In this document: positions 53,910-63,157 of the stretch, one piece after another
How the letters are laid out: the number at the start of each line of letters is the position of its first letter
Position numbering within the stretch: the stretch's first letter is position 1
Assembly: GCA_021324445.1 (NCBI GenBank)
Contig: JAJPJC010000374.1
Coordinates: forward strand, 1-64,000
Source: Isosphaeraceae bacterium
Lineage (GTDB): Bacteria > Planctomycetota > Planctomycetia > Isosphaerales > Isosphaeraceae
Reading direction: 5' to 3'
DNA length: 64,000 bases
Translations under genes and position numbers: made by a program
The notes under the pieces: model-generated
What the model saw: the letters and a program-made list of their open reading frames with translations, nothing else
The model's database searches: none
What the model was told of the DNA's origin: nothing

Positions 53910-56432
53910 ATGGCCAAAGATCGTGGGCGCACCGCGTCTTGGCTCCGGCTGGCTGCCGGCATGGGCCTGCTGGTTCTGGTTCTGGCGCTGGCCGGCTGCG
54001 AGGCTGTGCGGGAGGATCGCACCATCGAGTTCTCCCCCGGGGCCAACGCGGTCGGCTTCCAGCACGGGGAGCAGGGGGTCTTCGTCGCGGACCGAGCCGG
54101 AGGCGGACTCAAGAAAGTCTTCCAGCCGGGTGCCGATGTGCTGGCCACCAGCACACCGTTGTGGTCGCCGCGGGGGCAGCGGCTGATCTTCACCACGGCC
54201 CGCCCGGCGGATGGCGACGCGGACGCTTCGGCTGGGGCTCAGGCCCAGGTCCGCGGCTGGTCGCGGAGCGGGTCCGACCCTGACCCGGCCGGCGACCTGT
54301 TCCTCCAGGTGCCCGTTGTCTACACCTGCTGGCTTCGCGACCAGGCAACCGGCGACCCGCCGGTGAAACTGTTCGATGCGCGGTGCGACCATGTGGGCTA
54401 TGTCGCCGCCAATCTCGCCGTGCGCTGGCACCCCCACGGTGATCAAGTCCTTTACGTGGATACCGTTCCCAGCAGACGTCATGCCCTGTTCGCATACGAC
54501 TGGAAGACAAAAGCCTCCCGGCGGGTCTTCCCCCATGAGGCTCCCGCGCTGGTCTTCGACTGGTCGCCGGATGGCCAGCACCTGGCCTGCGTGCTCGGCG
54601 GCGCGGGTCTGGACCGGGATGGCCTCTGGATCGGTCAGCCGGATGCGGACCACGCCTCGTGGTGGCACGTGCCCAACTCGCAAGAGCCGGCGCAGGCCGA
54701 GCTGGGATCGCTCCTCGAACGGCTCCGCGCCACGCGCCCGGCCTGGACCGCCGACGGCCGATCGTTCGCGTTTGTCACCCATCACCCCGGATCGTCTCCA
54801 AGTGACCCCGGTGAGTCGCGGCTCTGGATGGGCCGGCTTGCCGGGCGGCAGGTCGACCGAATTGCGCGGGAACCGGCCCGGCTCCGCGATCTGCACTGGT
54901 CGCCCCATGGCGAGAGGCTCGGCCTGGTGCGCAGCGGGATCGAACCTCGGTTCTTGGCCATGGCGACGCCAGCATCGTCCCCAGGCGGATCGGCGACGCT
55001 TCACATCTGGGACCGCGTCGGCGGCCTTTCCGGTCCGCTCAATCACCGGCCGGTGCGCCGGTTCGCGGGCTGGTGCGCCGCCGGCGATCACCTGGCCTAC
55101 GTCGTCCCGGATGCCGTCCTCGGGGCCGAAGACCCCCTGTGGTCGTTCTTGCTGGTCCCCGACCCGTTGGCTCGCGATGCCGTGGTGATCGAAGACGGGA
55201 ATGGTCCAGGGCCGGGGACATCGCAGCCCGTGTTTTCCGGGCTGCGGGTCACGTTCCCGCACTGGTCGCCTTCGTCGAGCGATGAGGTGCTCTCCCTGTG
55301 GTGTACGTTCAGCCCGTCGCACCGTTCGGTTCTCTCCCGGTTCCTGGGCGGTGGCCTGCGCTTGGGCGACCCGGCGGCGCTCCTGGACGCGCGGACCGGC
55401 ACGCTCGCCTGGATGGCCGTCAGCCCCCAGGAAGAAGCCCAGATCGGACATTACCACCAGATCAAGCAGGAGTATGACGAGGCCTGGCGGCGTTACGCAC
55501 GCGCCGAGGCGGCCGGCCCGACTCCGGAGCCCGAGCCCAGGTCCGCCTCGGAATGGCTCAGCCGGTTCCTCTCGCCCCGCGGGATCGCGGTCTTCCAGTT
55601 CCACTGCCTGACCAGGCTCGGACGGCAGGTTGAAGCACGAACCCGGCTCGAAGCGTTCCGGAAATCGTACCCGCCCCCGCTTCCCTCGGGGCGCGCACCC
55701 CACGGCGAGACGACCGCGGCCGGCTCCGAGTTCCCGCTGGACCAGCCCTGGTTCCGCGAGGCGATGCAGCCAGGAGGGCTGTGCGTCCGCCTCCTTCAGG
55801 ATCTGTATCTTGCCGAAGTGTTGCTCAGCCTGGACGCCGGCGAGGATGCGCGCGATTACTTCGGCTCGGTGGTCGCGGCCCCATCGGCCGAGACGGACGT
55901 CGCGCGGCTCAGCGCGGTTGTGGTGCTCTCCCAGCTCTTGCTGCTGGAGCGCAAGCACGACGAGTACGCGGAACTGGCCACCCATACCTTGGCCCCGCTG
56001 CTCTTGAAGCTGCGCCGGTCCCTCCCCGCGCAAGTCTCCTCCAACGCGTTGGATGTCACCCGCCACGTGCCGGAGCTTGTCGGCGGCCTCGCCCTGCTCC
56101 CGCTCACGTCCACAACCTTCCTCTCCGGGCTCTCGGTTGCTGGACTGGAATCGATGGTCGTTCGTTGGGAGACCCTGCGAAGCCGAGCCCGCGATGATCT
56201 CGAACGCCTGGCGGCGGACCTCGTCCTGGAAGCGTCCTACCGGCAGCTCGGCCAGCCGCACCAGCGGCGTCGGGTCGTCGCACGGATGGAGCACAACCCG
56301 ATGCTCCAGGACATGGGCACGCGGGTCGGTGCGGACCTGGCTCGCGGCGTCACCGACGAGACGATCGAGGCTCTCCGCGGGGTCATCTCCGGCCGGGTGC
56401 CCGGAATGCAGGCGCAACCGGGTCCGCCGTGA
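53910..56432 (+). CDS. lipoprotein with PD40/TolB-like beta-propeller
   Basis: An 840-aa lipoprotein (start 53910, MAKDRGRTASW; lipobox LALAGC). Six or so propeller blades carry the recurring W(S/T)P.G..L motif: LWSPRGQRLIF, VRWHPHGDQVLYV, DWSPDGQHLACV, AWTADGRSFAFV, HWSPHGERLGLV, HWSPSSSDEVLS. The C-terminal 280 residues are helical, with a TPR-like stretch (YHQIKQEYDEAWRRYARAEAAG). It is probably a periplasmic scaffold. No partner is evident. The 280-bp MITE follows 46 nt after its stop. Confidence 0.8.
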   Translation: MAKDRGRTASWLRLAAGMGLLVLVLALAGCEAVREDRTIEFSPGANAVGFQHGEQGVFVADRAGGGLKKVFQPGADVLATSTPLWSPRGQRLIFTTARPADGDADASAGAQAQVRGWSRSGSDPDPAGDLFLQVPVVYTCWLRDQATGDPPVKLFDARCDHVGYVAANLAVRWHPHGDQVLYVDTVPSRRHALFAYDWKTKASRRVFPHEAPALVFDWSPDGQHLACVLGGAGLDRDGLWIGQPDADHASWWHVPNSQEPAQAELGSLLERLRATRPAWTADGRSFAFVTHHPGSSPSDPGESRLWMGRLAGRQVDRIAREPARLRDLHWSPHGERLGLVRSGIEPRFLAMATPASSPGGSATLHIWDRVGGLSGPLNHRPVRRFAGWCAAGDHLAYVVPDAVLGAEDPLWSFLLVPDPLARDAVVIEDGNGPGPGTSQPVFSGLRVTFPHWSPSSSDEVLSLWCTFSPSHRSVLSRFLGGGLRLGDPAALLDARTGTLAWMAVSPQEEAQIGHYHQIKQEYDEAWRRYARAEAAGPTPEPEPRSASEWLSRFLSPRGIAVFQFHCLTRLGRQVEARTRLEAFRKSYPPPLPSGRAPHGETTAAGSEFPLDQPWFREAMQPGGLCVRLLQDLYLAEVLLSLDAGEDARDYFGSVVAAPSAETDVARLSAVVVLSQLLLLERKHDEYAELATHTLAPLLLKLRRSLPAQVSSNALDVTRHVPELVGGLALLPLTSTTFLSGLSVAGLESMVVRWETLRSRARDDLERLAADLVLEASYRQLGQPHQRRRVVARMEHNPMLQDMGTRVGADLARGVTDETIEALRGVISGRVPGMQAQPGPP

Positions 56433-56801
56433 TGAATCGGATGGGATCCAGTCAGGAGCGGAATCTGGGGCAAACATTGACACGTCTCGGCGATCCCCAC
56501 CGTGGTCCCACGGGCCTGACCGCAGCGACCGTCGCGCTGGCGACCCGAGGTTCACCGCGGAGATCGCCGAGACCGCGGAGATGGGGCCAGAGCCAGGAGG
56601 GCGGGTCGGGAGGGTCCGGGGGACTGGAGCCCGATGCGCTTTTGGTCGTCTCCTGGGCGTGTTCCTCGGCGGTCTCCGCGGTCTCCGCGGTGAATCCGTC
56701 CCCTCCCGCTCGGCGGTGCGACGGGTGGTCCAAAAGGTGGTGATCGCCGCGGAGTGTCCAAACATTCCTGTTTAACTCCGGATCCGCCGGGAGACTCGGC
56801 C
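56433..56801. other. 369-bp intergenic region occupied by the MITE
   Basis: Apart from the element and its two target copies, only about 70 bp remain. Nothing else is visible. Confidence 0.6.
56471..56766. mobile_element. 280-bp MITE copy 2 with 8-bp target-site duplication
   Basis: The element spans 56479-56758 and has the same 280-nt length, terminal repeats and internal 30-bp inverted repeat as the copy at 22191-22470, with scattered base differences. It is flanked by CAAACATT at 56471-56478 and again at 56759-56766. It ends 35 nt before the Tat-exported enolase-superfamily gene, so an apparent upstream extension of that gene (from 56754) is element sequence. Confidence 0.92.
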
Positions 56802-58091
56802 GTGAATCGTCGCACGTTTCTCCGGACCAGTGTTGCTGGGGGAATTCTCGGTCTGGCTGACGGACGTCGAGCCCGGGGGCAATCCGATCCCGCGGACTTC
56901 CCCAGACCGGCGCCGTTGCCGTTCCTTCGCGAGACGAGCAAGCTGAAAATCACGGCGATCCGTGCCGTGCGGCTGGTTCCGACACGGCCGCTGCCGCACT
57001 ACCAGCCGGCGCCCGGCTCGTGGAACACGAGCAACGTCGAGGTTGCCAATCCGCTGTCGATCTACCCGCGATTCAAGCCGCGGCGTTCCTTGTTCTTCGC
57101 CGACGACCTCGGTCCGGATACGGTCCTGGTCGAGACGGACAAGGGGATCACCGGGTTCGGTCACGGCGGGCCGGCCGCGGGCTTTGTCGCCGAGCGGCAT
57201 CTGGCCAAGCTGCTGGTCGGCGAGGACCCCTTCCAGGTCGAGCGCTTATGGGACATCATGTGGCGCGGCACGCTCTACTATGGGCGAAAGGGCGTCGCGG
57301 TTCATGCGATCAGTGCGGTGGATAACGCCCTGTGGGACATCGCCGGCAAGGCGCTCCAGGCGCCGGTCTACCGCCTTCTGGGTGGAGCGGCCCGGGAACG
57401 CGTCCCCTGCTATTGCACGGGCAACAACATCGAGCAAGCGGTCCAGTTCGGGTTCAAGAAGATCAAGCTCGCCATACCTCACGGCCCCGCCGATGGCAAC
57501 CTGGGACTGGAGAAAAATGAGCAACTGGTGCAGCGCGCGCGCCAGCTCCTGGGTCCCGATGGGGAGATCATGCTCGACTGCTGGATGGCGTTCACCGAAG
57601 CCTACGCCGAGGAGCTGGCCCGGCGGCTCGAGCCGCACCGGGTTTACTGGATGGAAGAATGCCTGATGCCCGACGACTACGCGGGCATGCGCCGGCTGAA
57701 GGCGAAGATCCGGTCGACGCGGATGGCCACGGGTGAACACGAGGCGACGCGCTACGGCTTCGCGCTGCTGGCGGATTACCAGGCCGCCGACATCTGGCAG
57801 CCCGACATGTTCTGGTGCGGCGGGTTGACCGAGCTGCGCTGGATCGACGCACTGGCGCGCACCCGGGGGATTCCGGTGATCCCCCATGGCGGCTGGCGCA
57901 GCGGCTCGGCGCACTTTGTCTTCGCCAACGCGAACACGCCCTGGTGCGAGATGTTCTTGCCCTGGCCCGGCGGACCCAAGGAGGTCTACGAGCGGTTCGA
58001 GGAGGAACACCAGATCACGCGCGGCCCGGAGGGAATCTCCATGCGACCGCCCGATCGCCCCGGATTCGGCTTCGAGCTGAGACCCGCGTGA
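56802..58091 (+). CDS. Tat-exported enolase-superfamily protein, L-rhamnonate-dehydratase-like
   Basis: A 429-aa protein with a twin-arginine signal (NRRTFLRTSVAGGILG). The start is a GTG at 56802. The enolase-superfamily barrel has KKIKLAIPHGPADG (KxK type), metal ligands in MLDCWMA, WMEECLMPDD and MATGEHEATRYG, and IPHGGWRSG. The KLA.PHGPADG block is typical of rhamnonate dehydratases. Export is unusual for that enzyme, though planctomycetes export many sugar enzymes. The MITE lies just upstream and may carry or disrupt its promoter. Confidence 0.8.
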   Translation: MNRRTFLRTSVAGGILGLADGRRARGQSDPADFPRPAPLPFLRETSKLKITAIRAVRLVPTRPLPHYQPAPGSWNTSNVEVANPLSIYPRFKPRRSLFFADDLGPDTVLVETDKGITGFGHGGPAAGFVAERHLAKLLVGEDPFQVERLWDIMWRGTLYYGRKGVAVHAISAVDNALWDIAGKALQAPVYRLLGGAARERVPCYCTGNNIEQAVQFGFKKIKLAIPHGPADGNLGLEKNEQLVQRARQLLGPDGEIMLDCWMAFTEAYAEELARRLEPHRVYWMEECLMPDDYAGMRRLKAKIRSTRMATGEHEATRYGFALLADYQAADIWQPDMFWCGGLTELRWIDALARTRGIPVIPHGGWRSGSAHFVFANANTPWCEMFLPWPGGPKEVYERFEEEHQITRGPEGISMRPPDRPGFGFELRPA

Positions 58092-58143
58092 TCGCTCGAC
58101 TGAGAGTCCGCTCCGGCGGCGTGGGAAATCGATCTCGTCGTGT

Positions 58144-58191
58144 GGATGAAACCCACCGATCACCAAGGCTTTGCGTGGGTGGGTTTCACCC
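58144..58191. repeat. GGATGAAACCCACC palindrome between convergent genes
   Basis: GGATGAAACCCACC (58144-58157) faces GGTGGGTTTCACCC (58178-58191) with one mismatch. It lies between two converging genes and can act as a bidirectional terminator. GTGGGTTTCACCC-type palindromes are common dispersed repeats in bacteria. Confidence 0.65.
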
Positions 58192-58240
58192 GCCCTACAA
58201 CCGTCAGAACCGCCTTCGACCTCCGTGGCGACCCATCGGC

Positions 58241-58999
58241 TCACGGCCCAGGCGCGCCCTGGTGATCGGCCCCCCCGGACTCCCGGGGGCCGCTCCTGCT
58301 GGACCAACGCCGGTAGAGATTGACGCCGGCGGCCAGCACGGCCCCGCCCAGCAGGTATCCCCCCATGACGTCGCTCGACCAGTGCGCACCGAGGTAAACC
58401 CGCGCCGGGCCAACCAGGAGGACCAGCCCGCCCAGCACGCCCACGAGTGCCCAGGATAGTGCCGGGGGCTTCACTTTGGTCAAGGCCAGGAACCAGAGGA
58501 AGCCGAAGAAGACGGTATAGTGCACCGTATGGCCCGAGGGGAAGCTGGGGAATCCCTCGATTTCCTTCGGGTCGATCCGGAGCTGAATCAGCTCCGTGCT
58601 GGGCCGTGGGCGTCCGACAAGTTCGCCGCTGAGCGTGCAGAGGGCTTGCCCCACCACGGCGACACCGACCAGGATCGCCGCCTCCCGCCAGGCGCGACGG
58701 GCCGCCAGCACCAGCCCGATGCCGGCGACGAGCAGGGCCGCCTGGAACAAGTCGTTGTCCGCCAGGCAGACGACGCGCAGCAGGCTCTCCAGCCCAAACC
58801 AGGAGATCCCTTGAACCGCCTGAGAAACGGCGAGGTCCCAGCCGAAGTAGGGTTGGTTTGTCCGGTAAGCGGCCGTCGCCAGGAGCAGGAACAGCACCAG
58901 GGCGACTGCTGGGAAGATCCACCCATTCCGCGGCGAATCCCGCAACCGCGCCCCACTGGAGTGGACCCCCGAGCCTGAATGAGTTCCGGTCGATTTCAT
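58241..58999 (-). CDS. PAP2-family membrane phosphatase
   Basis: A 252-aa integral-membrane phosphatase with about six helices. The three PAP2 motifs are present: VGRPRPS (the K of KX6RP is not clear), FPSGHTVHY, and ARVYLGAHWSSDVMGGY with catalytic His-Asp. Family members dephosphorylate undecaprenyl pyrophosphate or phosphatidic acid. The N-terminal 25 residues are hydrophilic. It is 29 nt downstream of the oxidoreductase gene and on the same strand. Confidence 0.88.
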   Translation of the reverse strand: MKSTGTHSGSGVHSSGARLRDSPRNGWIFPAVALVLFLLLATAAYRTNQPYFGWDLAVSQAVQGISWFGLESLLRVVCLADNDLFQAALLVAGIGLVLAARRAWREAAILVGVAVVGQALCTLSGELVGRPRPSTELIQLRIDPKEIEGFPSFPSGHTVHYTVFFGFLWFLALTKVKPPALSWALVGVLGGLVLLVGPARVYLGAHWSSDVMGGYLLGGAVLAAGVNLYRRWSSRSGPRESGGADHQGAPGP

Positions 59000-59028
59000 G
59001 GTTCACCGTGGTGCTCTGTCAGCCCCCG

Positions 59029-60414
59029 TCAGAGTCTCCATCCTTTGCGGTATTCGATGTGGACGTACCGGTTGAGCTCCGGCGCGTTCTTGACCTGGAG
59101 TCGGTCGCTGTCCCATTCCAGGCGACGTCCCGGAGATCGCAGCGCCAGCACGCCCAGGAGCGCGATCTCGGTCATCGGGCCGGCATAGTCGAAGTTGGAC
59201 ACCGGTCTCGGCCCCCCTTTGCAAGCAAGGACCCACTCCTCGTAATGACCCGGAGAGCGCGGCATGGTCTTGGGAACCTTGGCCGCCTCCTCGTGCAGCT
59301 CAGGCGGCAGGAGTTGAGGCATGCCGCCGTGCGAGCTATGATACATCTTTCCCTTGCTGCCGACATAGAGCGCGCCGTTGTCCGGCAAGCGCTGATCGAT
59401 CGGCATTTCCCGGGGGGCCGGCGGCATGAGCCCTCCCTCGTACCAGGTCATGCGGACCGGGGGCAGCGCGCCGCGCGCCGGGAAGTCGTAGTAAATGATC
59501 GCGGCGACGGGATAGGTTTCGAAGTTGGGCCGGTCGCCGTCGAGGAAGGAGCCGTCGAGGGTGGCGCGCGCCTCGACGAGCTGCGGCGATCCCAGGCGCA
59601 GGGCCCAGACGGGGTGATCGATGATGTGACAGCCCATATCGCCGAGCGCGCCGGTGCCGAAGTCCCACCAGCCCCGCCAGCTCACGGGGGCATACGCCGG
59701 ATGATACGGCCGATGGTGGACCGGCCCCAGCCAGAGGTCCCAGTCGAGCGTGCTCGGCACAGGAGGCGTCTCCCGAGGCCGGCCGATCCCTTGTTTCCAG
59801 AGCCGGCCGGCGCGGTCCGACCAGACGTGGACCTCCCGCACCTCGCCGATGATGCCCGCCTGGATCCACTCGTTGGTCAGGCGGGCGCCTTCGGTGGCGT
59901 GGCCCTGGTTGCCCATCTGAGTAGCCACCCCGGCCTGGTGCGCGGCTTTGGTCAGCTCCCGGCACTCCCGGAGCGTGTGCGTCAGCGGCTTCTGGCAGTA
60001 CACATGCTTCCCCGCCCGGATGGCCGCCATGGCCGCCACGGCGTGGATGTGGTCCGGCGTCCCGACCGTGACCGCGTCGATCCGATGGGCCTCCCGGTCG
60101 AGCATTTTGCGGAAGTCTTTGTACTTTTGGGCTTTCGGGAACGCCTTGAATGTGCCCCCGGCCCGCTGCTCGTCGACATCACAGAGGGCGACGATATTGG
60201 CACCGAGCCGGCTGACCATGGAGATGTCGCCGCCCCCCATGCCGCCGGCGCCGATCCCCGCGACGTTGATCCGCTCGCTGGGCGCGACGAATCCCGCCCC
60301 GCCCAGGACGTGGCGGGGAACGATGGCGAAGCTCCAGGTCAAGCCCGCAGTCGCTCCCAGGAAAACGCGTCGGGAGCGATCACTCGTGGTCGACCCATCA
60401 TGGGTTGTCTGCAT
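59029..60414 (-). CDS. Tat-exported Gfo/Idh/MocA-family oxidoreductase
   Basis: A 461-aa NAD(P)-dependent oxidoreductase typical of planctomycetes. The start at 60414 (MQTTHDGSTT) has AGAGGA upstream. A Tat signal (DRSRRVFLGATAG) is followed by the Rossmann motif AGIGAGGMGGG and the sugar-binding YCQKPLTHT (EKP-type, here QKP). The C-terminal domain carries GDMGCHIIDHPVWAL. It is 68 nt downstream of the ThuA gene, and ThuA/Gfo-Idh pairs are common in sugar catabolism, so both may act on the same exported sugar substrate. Confidence 0.92.
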   Translation of the reverse strand: MQTTHDGSTTSDRSRRVFLGATAGLTWSFAIVPRHVLGGAGFVAPSERINVAGIGAGGMGGGDISMVSRLGANIVALCDVDEQRAGGTFKAFPKAQKYKDFRKMLDREAHRIDAVTVGTPDHIHAVAAMAAIRAGKHVYCQKPLTHTLRECRELTKAAHQAGVATQMGNQGHATEGARLTNEWIQAGIIGEVREVHVWSDRAGRLWKQGIGRPRETPPVPSTLDWDLWLGPVHHRPYHPAYAPVSWRGWWDFGTGALGDMGCHIIDHPVWALRLGSPQLVEARATLDGSFLDGDRPNFETYPVAAIIYYDFPARGALPPVRMTWYEGGLMPPAPREMPIDQRLPDNGALYVGSKGKMYHSSHGGMPQLLPPELHEEAAKVPKTMPRSPGHYEEWVLACKGGPRPVSNFDYAGPMTEIALLGVLALRSPGRRLEWDSDRLQVKNAPELNRYVHIEYRKGWRL

Positions 60415-60430
60415 AGTGGGTCCTCTCACA

Positions 60431-60484
60431 TAGGTCAGGCTTGAGCCTGACAGCCTTTCGAACGTCAGGCTAACGCCCGACCTA
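60431..60484. repeat. 54-bp inverted-repeat element TAGGTC(A/G)GGC in the ThuA-Gfo/Idh spacer
   Basis: TAGGTCAGGC (60431-60440) faces GCCCGACCTA (60475-60484), with a nested GTCAGGC-ttga-GCCTGAC palindrome. The right arm supplies the TAG stop codon of the ThuA gene (60482-60484), so the element has replaced or formed that gene's end. It lies within an operon. Confidence 0.65.
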
Positions 60485-61264
60485 CTTTGGAGTCATCGAG
60501 GCCCGGCCCGCCGCGACCCAGTCCACGCCCTGGATGATCAGGCGTGCGAGGTTCGGGTTGCGGAGCGGGTCGTCTTTGTCCGGGCCGAAGTCGCGGTGGC
60601 CGAGGACCGTATGGAAGACGCGACCCTTGCCGAAGGTTCGCGTCCAGGCCACCGGCCAGGCCACGTCCTGGTATTCGATCGTGGCCAGCGGCTGGACGTC
60701 GGGCTGCATCTGCACCTGGTAGTAGAGCTCATCCTGGAGCGGGAAGTCCTTCAGGCCCTGGGTGATCGGACTGTTGGTGTCGACGATCTTGACGGTGTAG
60801 GACCCCTTGCGGTACTTGCCGTCGGGAGATCCGACGTGGGAGAACACGCCACCGAGCATCTCCCTCCAGGTGGGCAGCCAGTCGGGCGCCGCATTATCGG
60901 CGGCGTGGATCGAGACGTATCCGTGGCCCGAGCGGACGAACTCGAAGATCGCTTCCTGCTGGCTCTGGGAGAACTTGAACTCCGGGTCGCGGCGGTCGGC
61001 CGTGACGATGATCAGGTCGTACTTGCGCATGGCCGGCGTCTCCAGGATGGCGGCATCCTCACCGATGGTCACCTGGAACCGGCCGGTGTTCTCCAGGGCG
61101 TTCGCCAGGTAAAATGCCTGGTCGCGGTATCCATGGTGCTGGCGCTGGCCGCCCGAGAGCAGGAAGACCTTGGCGCCGTTGGGGGCCCTCTTCTGAGCTT
61201 GGGCCGGGTGGGTCGGGACCCACGAGATCAGCAGGCCCAAGGCGAGGATTCGGAGTCGATTCAC
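60482..61264 (-). CDS. exported ThuA-domain protein
   Basis: A 260-aa ThuA/trehalose-utilisation family protein (class I glutamine-amidotransferase-like fold). A signal peptide (NRLRILALGLLISWV ... AQAQ) precedes the domain, which has AKVFLLSGGQRQHHGY, GYVSIHAADNA, GVFSHVGSPDGKY, GRVFHTVLGHRDFG and PNLARLIIQGVDWVAAG. The start is a GTG at 61264 with AGGAG upstream. ThuA proteins often pair with Gfo/Idh oxidoreductases, as here. Confidence 0.88.
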   Translation of the reverse strand: MNRLRILALGLLISWVPTHPAQAQKRAPNGAKVFLLSGGQRQHHGYRDQAFYLANALENTGRFQVTIGEDAAILETPAMRKYDLIIVTADRRDPEFKFSQSQQEAIFEFVRSGHGYVSIHAADNAAPDWLPTWREMLGGVFSHVGSPDGKYRKGSYTVKIVDTNSPITQGLKDFPLQDELYYQVQMQPDVQPLATIEYQDVAWPVAWTRTFGKGRVFHTVLGHRDFGPDKDDPLRNPNLARLIIQGVDWVAAGRASMTPK

Positions 61265-61430
61265 GGGAGTTGCTCCTGCCGTGAGAGTCCGCTTGGTAGG
61301 ATTGGAACGGCCGGCTTGCGGGATCGCCGTGCAGCATGGGAGTGATCGAAACGTAGCGTAGCCCGGTCCGGGCCCGGCCGCAAGCCTCGGCCCCGCGATC
61401 GCCACAATCTAGCCAGGGAGATATCCAGCG

Positions 61431-61994
61431 ATGAGACGATCGAACGAGCGTCCGCGGCAGGCGCTGCCGGTCTGGGGCCTCCTGCCCCTGGTCCTGCTGG
61501 TCGCCGGGGCCGATGGCCCGAAGCAGACCATCGAGGCCCGCGGCCTGAGTTTCCAGGCACCGGCGTCCTGGAAGTCGAGCCCGCCGACGTCCGCAATGCG
61601 GCTGGCCCAGTTGAAGGTCGATCCGATCGAGGGGGACACTTACCCGGCCGAAATGGTGGTCACCGCCTTCCCCGGCGGCGCCGGCTCGGTCGAGGCGAAC
61701 CTCCAGCGCTGGCAACGGATGTTCAAGGACAAGGATGGCAACTTGCCCCGGATCGAGAGCAAGACCGTCAAGGGGAAGAACGTGGAGGTGGTCCGCGCCG
61801 AGACCTCGGGCCACTACACGCCGGCCCAGTTCGGCAGGCCCGAGCCCGAACGGCCCGACGCCCGGTTCCTCGGCGCCATCATCACGGCCGACGACGTGAG
61901 CTACTACATCCGCATGGTGGGTCCCAACAAGACCATGATCAAGCTCCGCCCCGACTTCGATGAGCTTCTGACCACCATCCAGATCGCAAAATGA
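61431..61994 (+). CDS. secreted protein of unknown function
   Basis: A 187-aa protein with a signal peptide (LLPLVLLVAGADG) and a single domain (ARGLSFQAPASWKSSPPTSAM ... DVSYYIRMVGPNKTMIKLRP). The domain looks beta-rich and is of a type common in planctomycete secretomes. There is no catalytic motif. It is divergent from ThuA by 166 nt. Confidence 0.7.
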   Translation: MRRSNERPRQALPVWGLLPLVLLVAGADGPKQTIEARGLSFQAPASWKSSPPTSAMRLAQLKVDPIEGDTYPAEMVVTAFPGGAGSVEANLQRWQRMFKDKDGNLPRIESKTVKGKNVEVVRAETSGHYTPAQFGRPEPERPDARFLGAIITADDVSYYIRMVGPNKTMIKLRPDFDELLTTIQIAK

Positions 61995-62218
61995 CACGAG
62001 ACGGACAGCATGCCCCGGCCTGCCGCCTCAAGGAATTGGTCAGGCGCACCCGAACCGCGTTTCGAGTAAGATGGTCCGGTCGCCGGCCTGACCGTCTTGC
62101 GTTTCTTCCCCGGCCGGGGCAATATTCTCACGCCCCGCTACGAACGAGAATGTGAGGGGCTGCCACGAGTCCGTCCCCTTTTCCTGTCCAATTGTGCGCC
62201 GTCTCAGGATCGAACCGG

Positions 62219-63157
62219 ATGAACAAGACCATCAAGACCCTGGCGATGCTGGGAAGCGGCCTGATCATGCTGAGCTTCTCCATCATTGTCGTCAACCAAA
62301 CTGCCCAGGTCGTGCAGCTCGCCAAGGAAGTCCACCCCGCCTTGGGGACGGTGACGTTGTGGGGTCTGATCGTCTTGTACGGGGGTCTGATCGGTGTCCC
62401 GGTGATCCTGGTGCTCCGCATGCCGCGCCCGCTGGTGCCGCCGGTCAGCGACTCGGGACCGGAGTTCACGGCTCACGTGCAGGGACTCGCCCGGCGGCTG
62501 ACCGCCAACCCCCGCATCCGCCTTGACGCGAGTCAGCCGGTCGACCGTCGCGGCGTCGAGGACGCCCTGCGTGTCCTGGACCAGGACGCCACCCAGGTCG
62601 TCAAGCAGATGGCCACGACGGTCTTCCTCACCACCGCCGTCTCCCAGAGCGGCCGGCTGGATGCCCTGCTGGTCCTGATGGCGCAATCACGCATGATCTG
62701 GCGGATCGCTCACATTTACTATCAGCGCCCCTCGTTGCGGGAGCTGGCTCATCTCTATTCCAACGTGGCGCTGACGGCCTTCGTGGCGGGGGAGCTGGAC
62801 GACCTGGAGTTGCACCAGATGATCCAACCGGTGGTGGCGGGATCGCTGGGCGCCGGCGTCGGCGTGATCCCGGGCTTCCAGGTCTTCACGACGATCCTGG
62901 TCAACTCGCTCCTGAGCGGCAGCGCCAATGCGTTCCTGACCTTGAGGATGGGGATGATCACCAAGGCCTATTGCGGGTCGCTGGTCGCCCAACCCCGCAC
63001 GAAGCTGAGGCGGAGCGCGACCGCGGAGTCGGCGCGACTCCTCTCGGGGATCGTCCGGGAGAGTGGCGCCCGGGTCCGCGATGCGATCTGGGCGGAGATC
63101 AAGCAGAAACTCCCCAAGCCGTGGCCGTTGCGTAAGAGCCAGCCCGAGACCGTCTAA
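62219..63157 (+). CDS. YcjF/DUF697-like membrane protein
   Basis: A 312-aa protein. Two N-terminal helices (LAMLGSGLIMLSFSIIVVN and TLWGLIVLYGGLIGVPVILVL) are followed by a helical DUF697-like domain. That domain contains VFLTTAVSQSGRLDALLVLM and the amphipathic ANAFLTLRMGMITKAYC. Relatives often associate with YcjX-type GTPases, but no such gene is next to it here. The ATG at 62219 follows GGAT. Confidence 0.75.
   Translation: MNKTIKTLAMLGSGLIMLSFSIIVVNQTAQVVQLAKEVHPALGTVTLWGLIVLYGGLIGVPVILVLRMPRPLVPPVSDSGPEFTAHVQGLARRLTANPRIRLDASQPVDRRGVEDALRVLDQDATQVVKQMATTVFLTTAVSQSGRLDALLVLMAQSRMIWRIAHIYYQRPSLRELAHLYSNVALTAFVAGELDDLELHQMIQPVVAGSLGAGVGVIPGFQVFTTILVNSLLSGSANAFLTLRMGMITKAYCGSLVAQPRTKLRRSATAESARLLSGIVRESGARVRDAIWAEIKQKLPKPWPLRKSQPETV

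Noticed and set aside
53886-56765. A 959-codon antisense frame over the propeller lipoprotein and MITE.
   Set aside because: Shadow of the sense gene; its start falls inside the MITE repeat.
56754-56801. N-terminal extension of the enolase-superfamily gene to an upstream GTG.
   Set aside because: The extra residues come from the MITE end and its target duplication; the Tat signal starts cleanly at the GTG at 56802.
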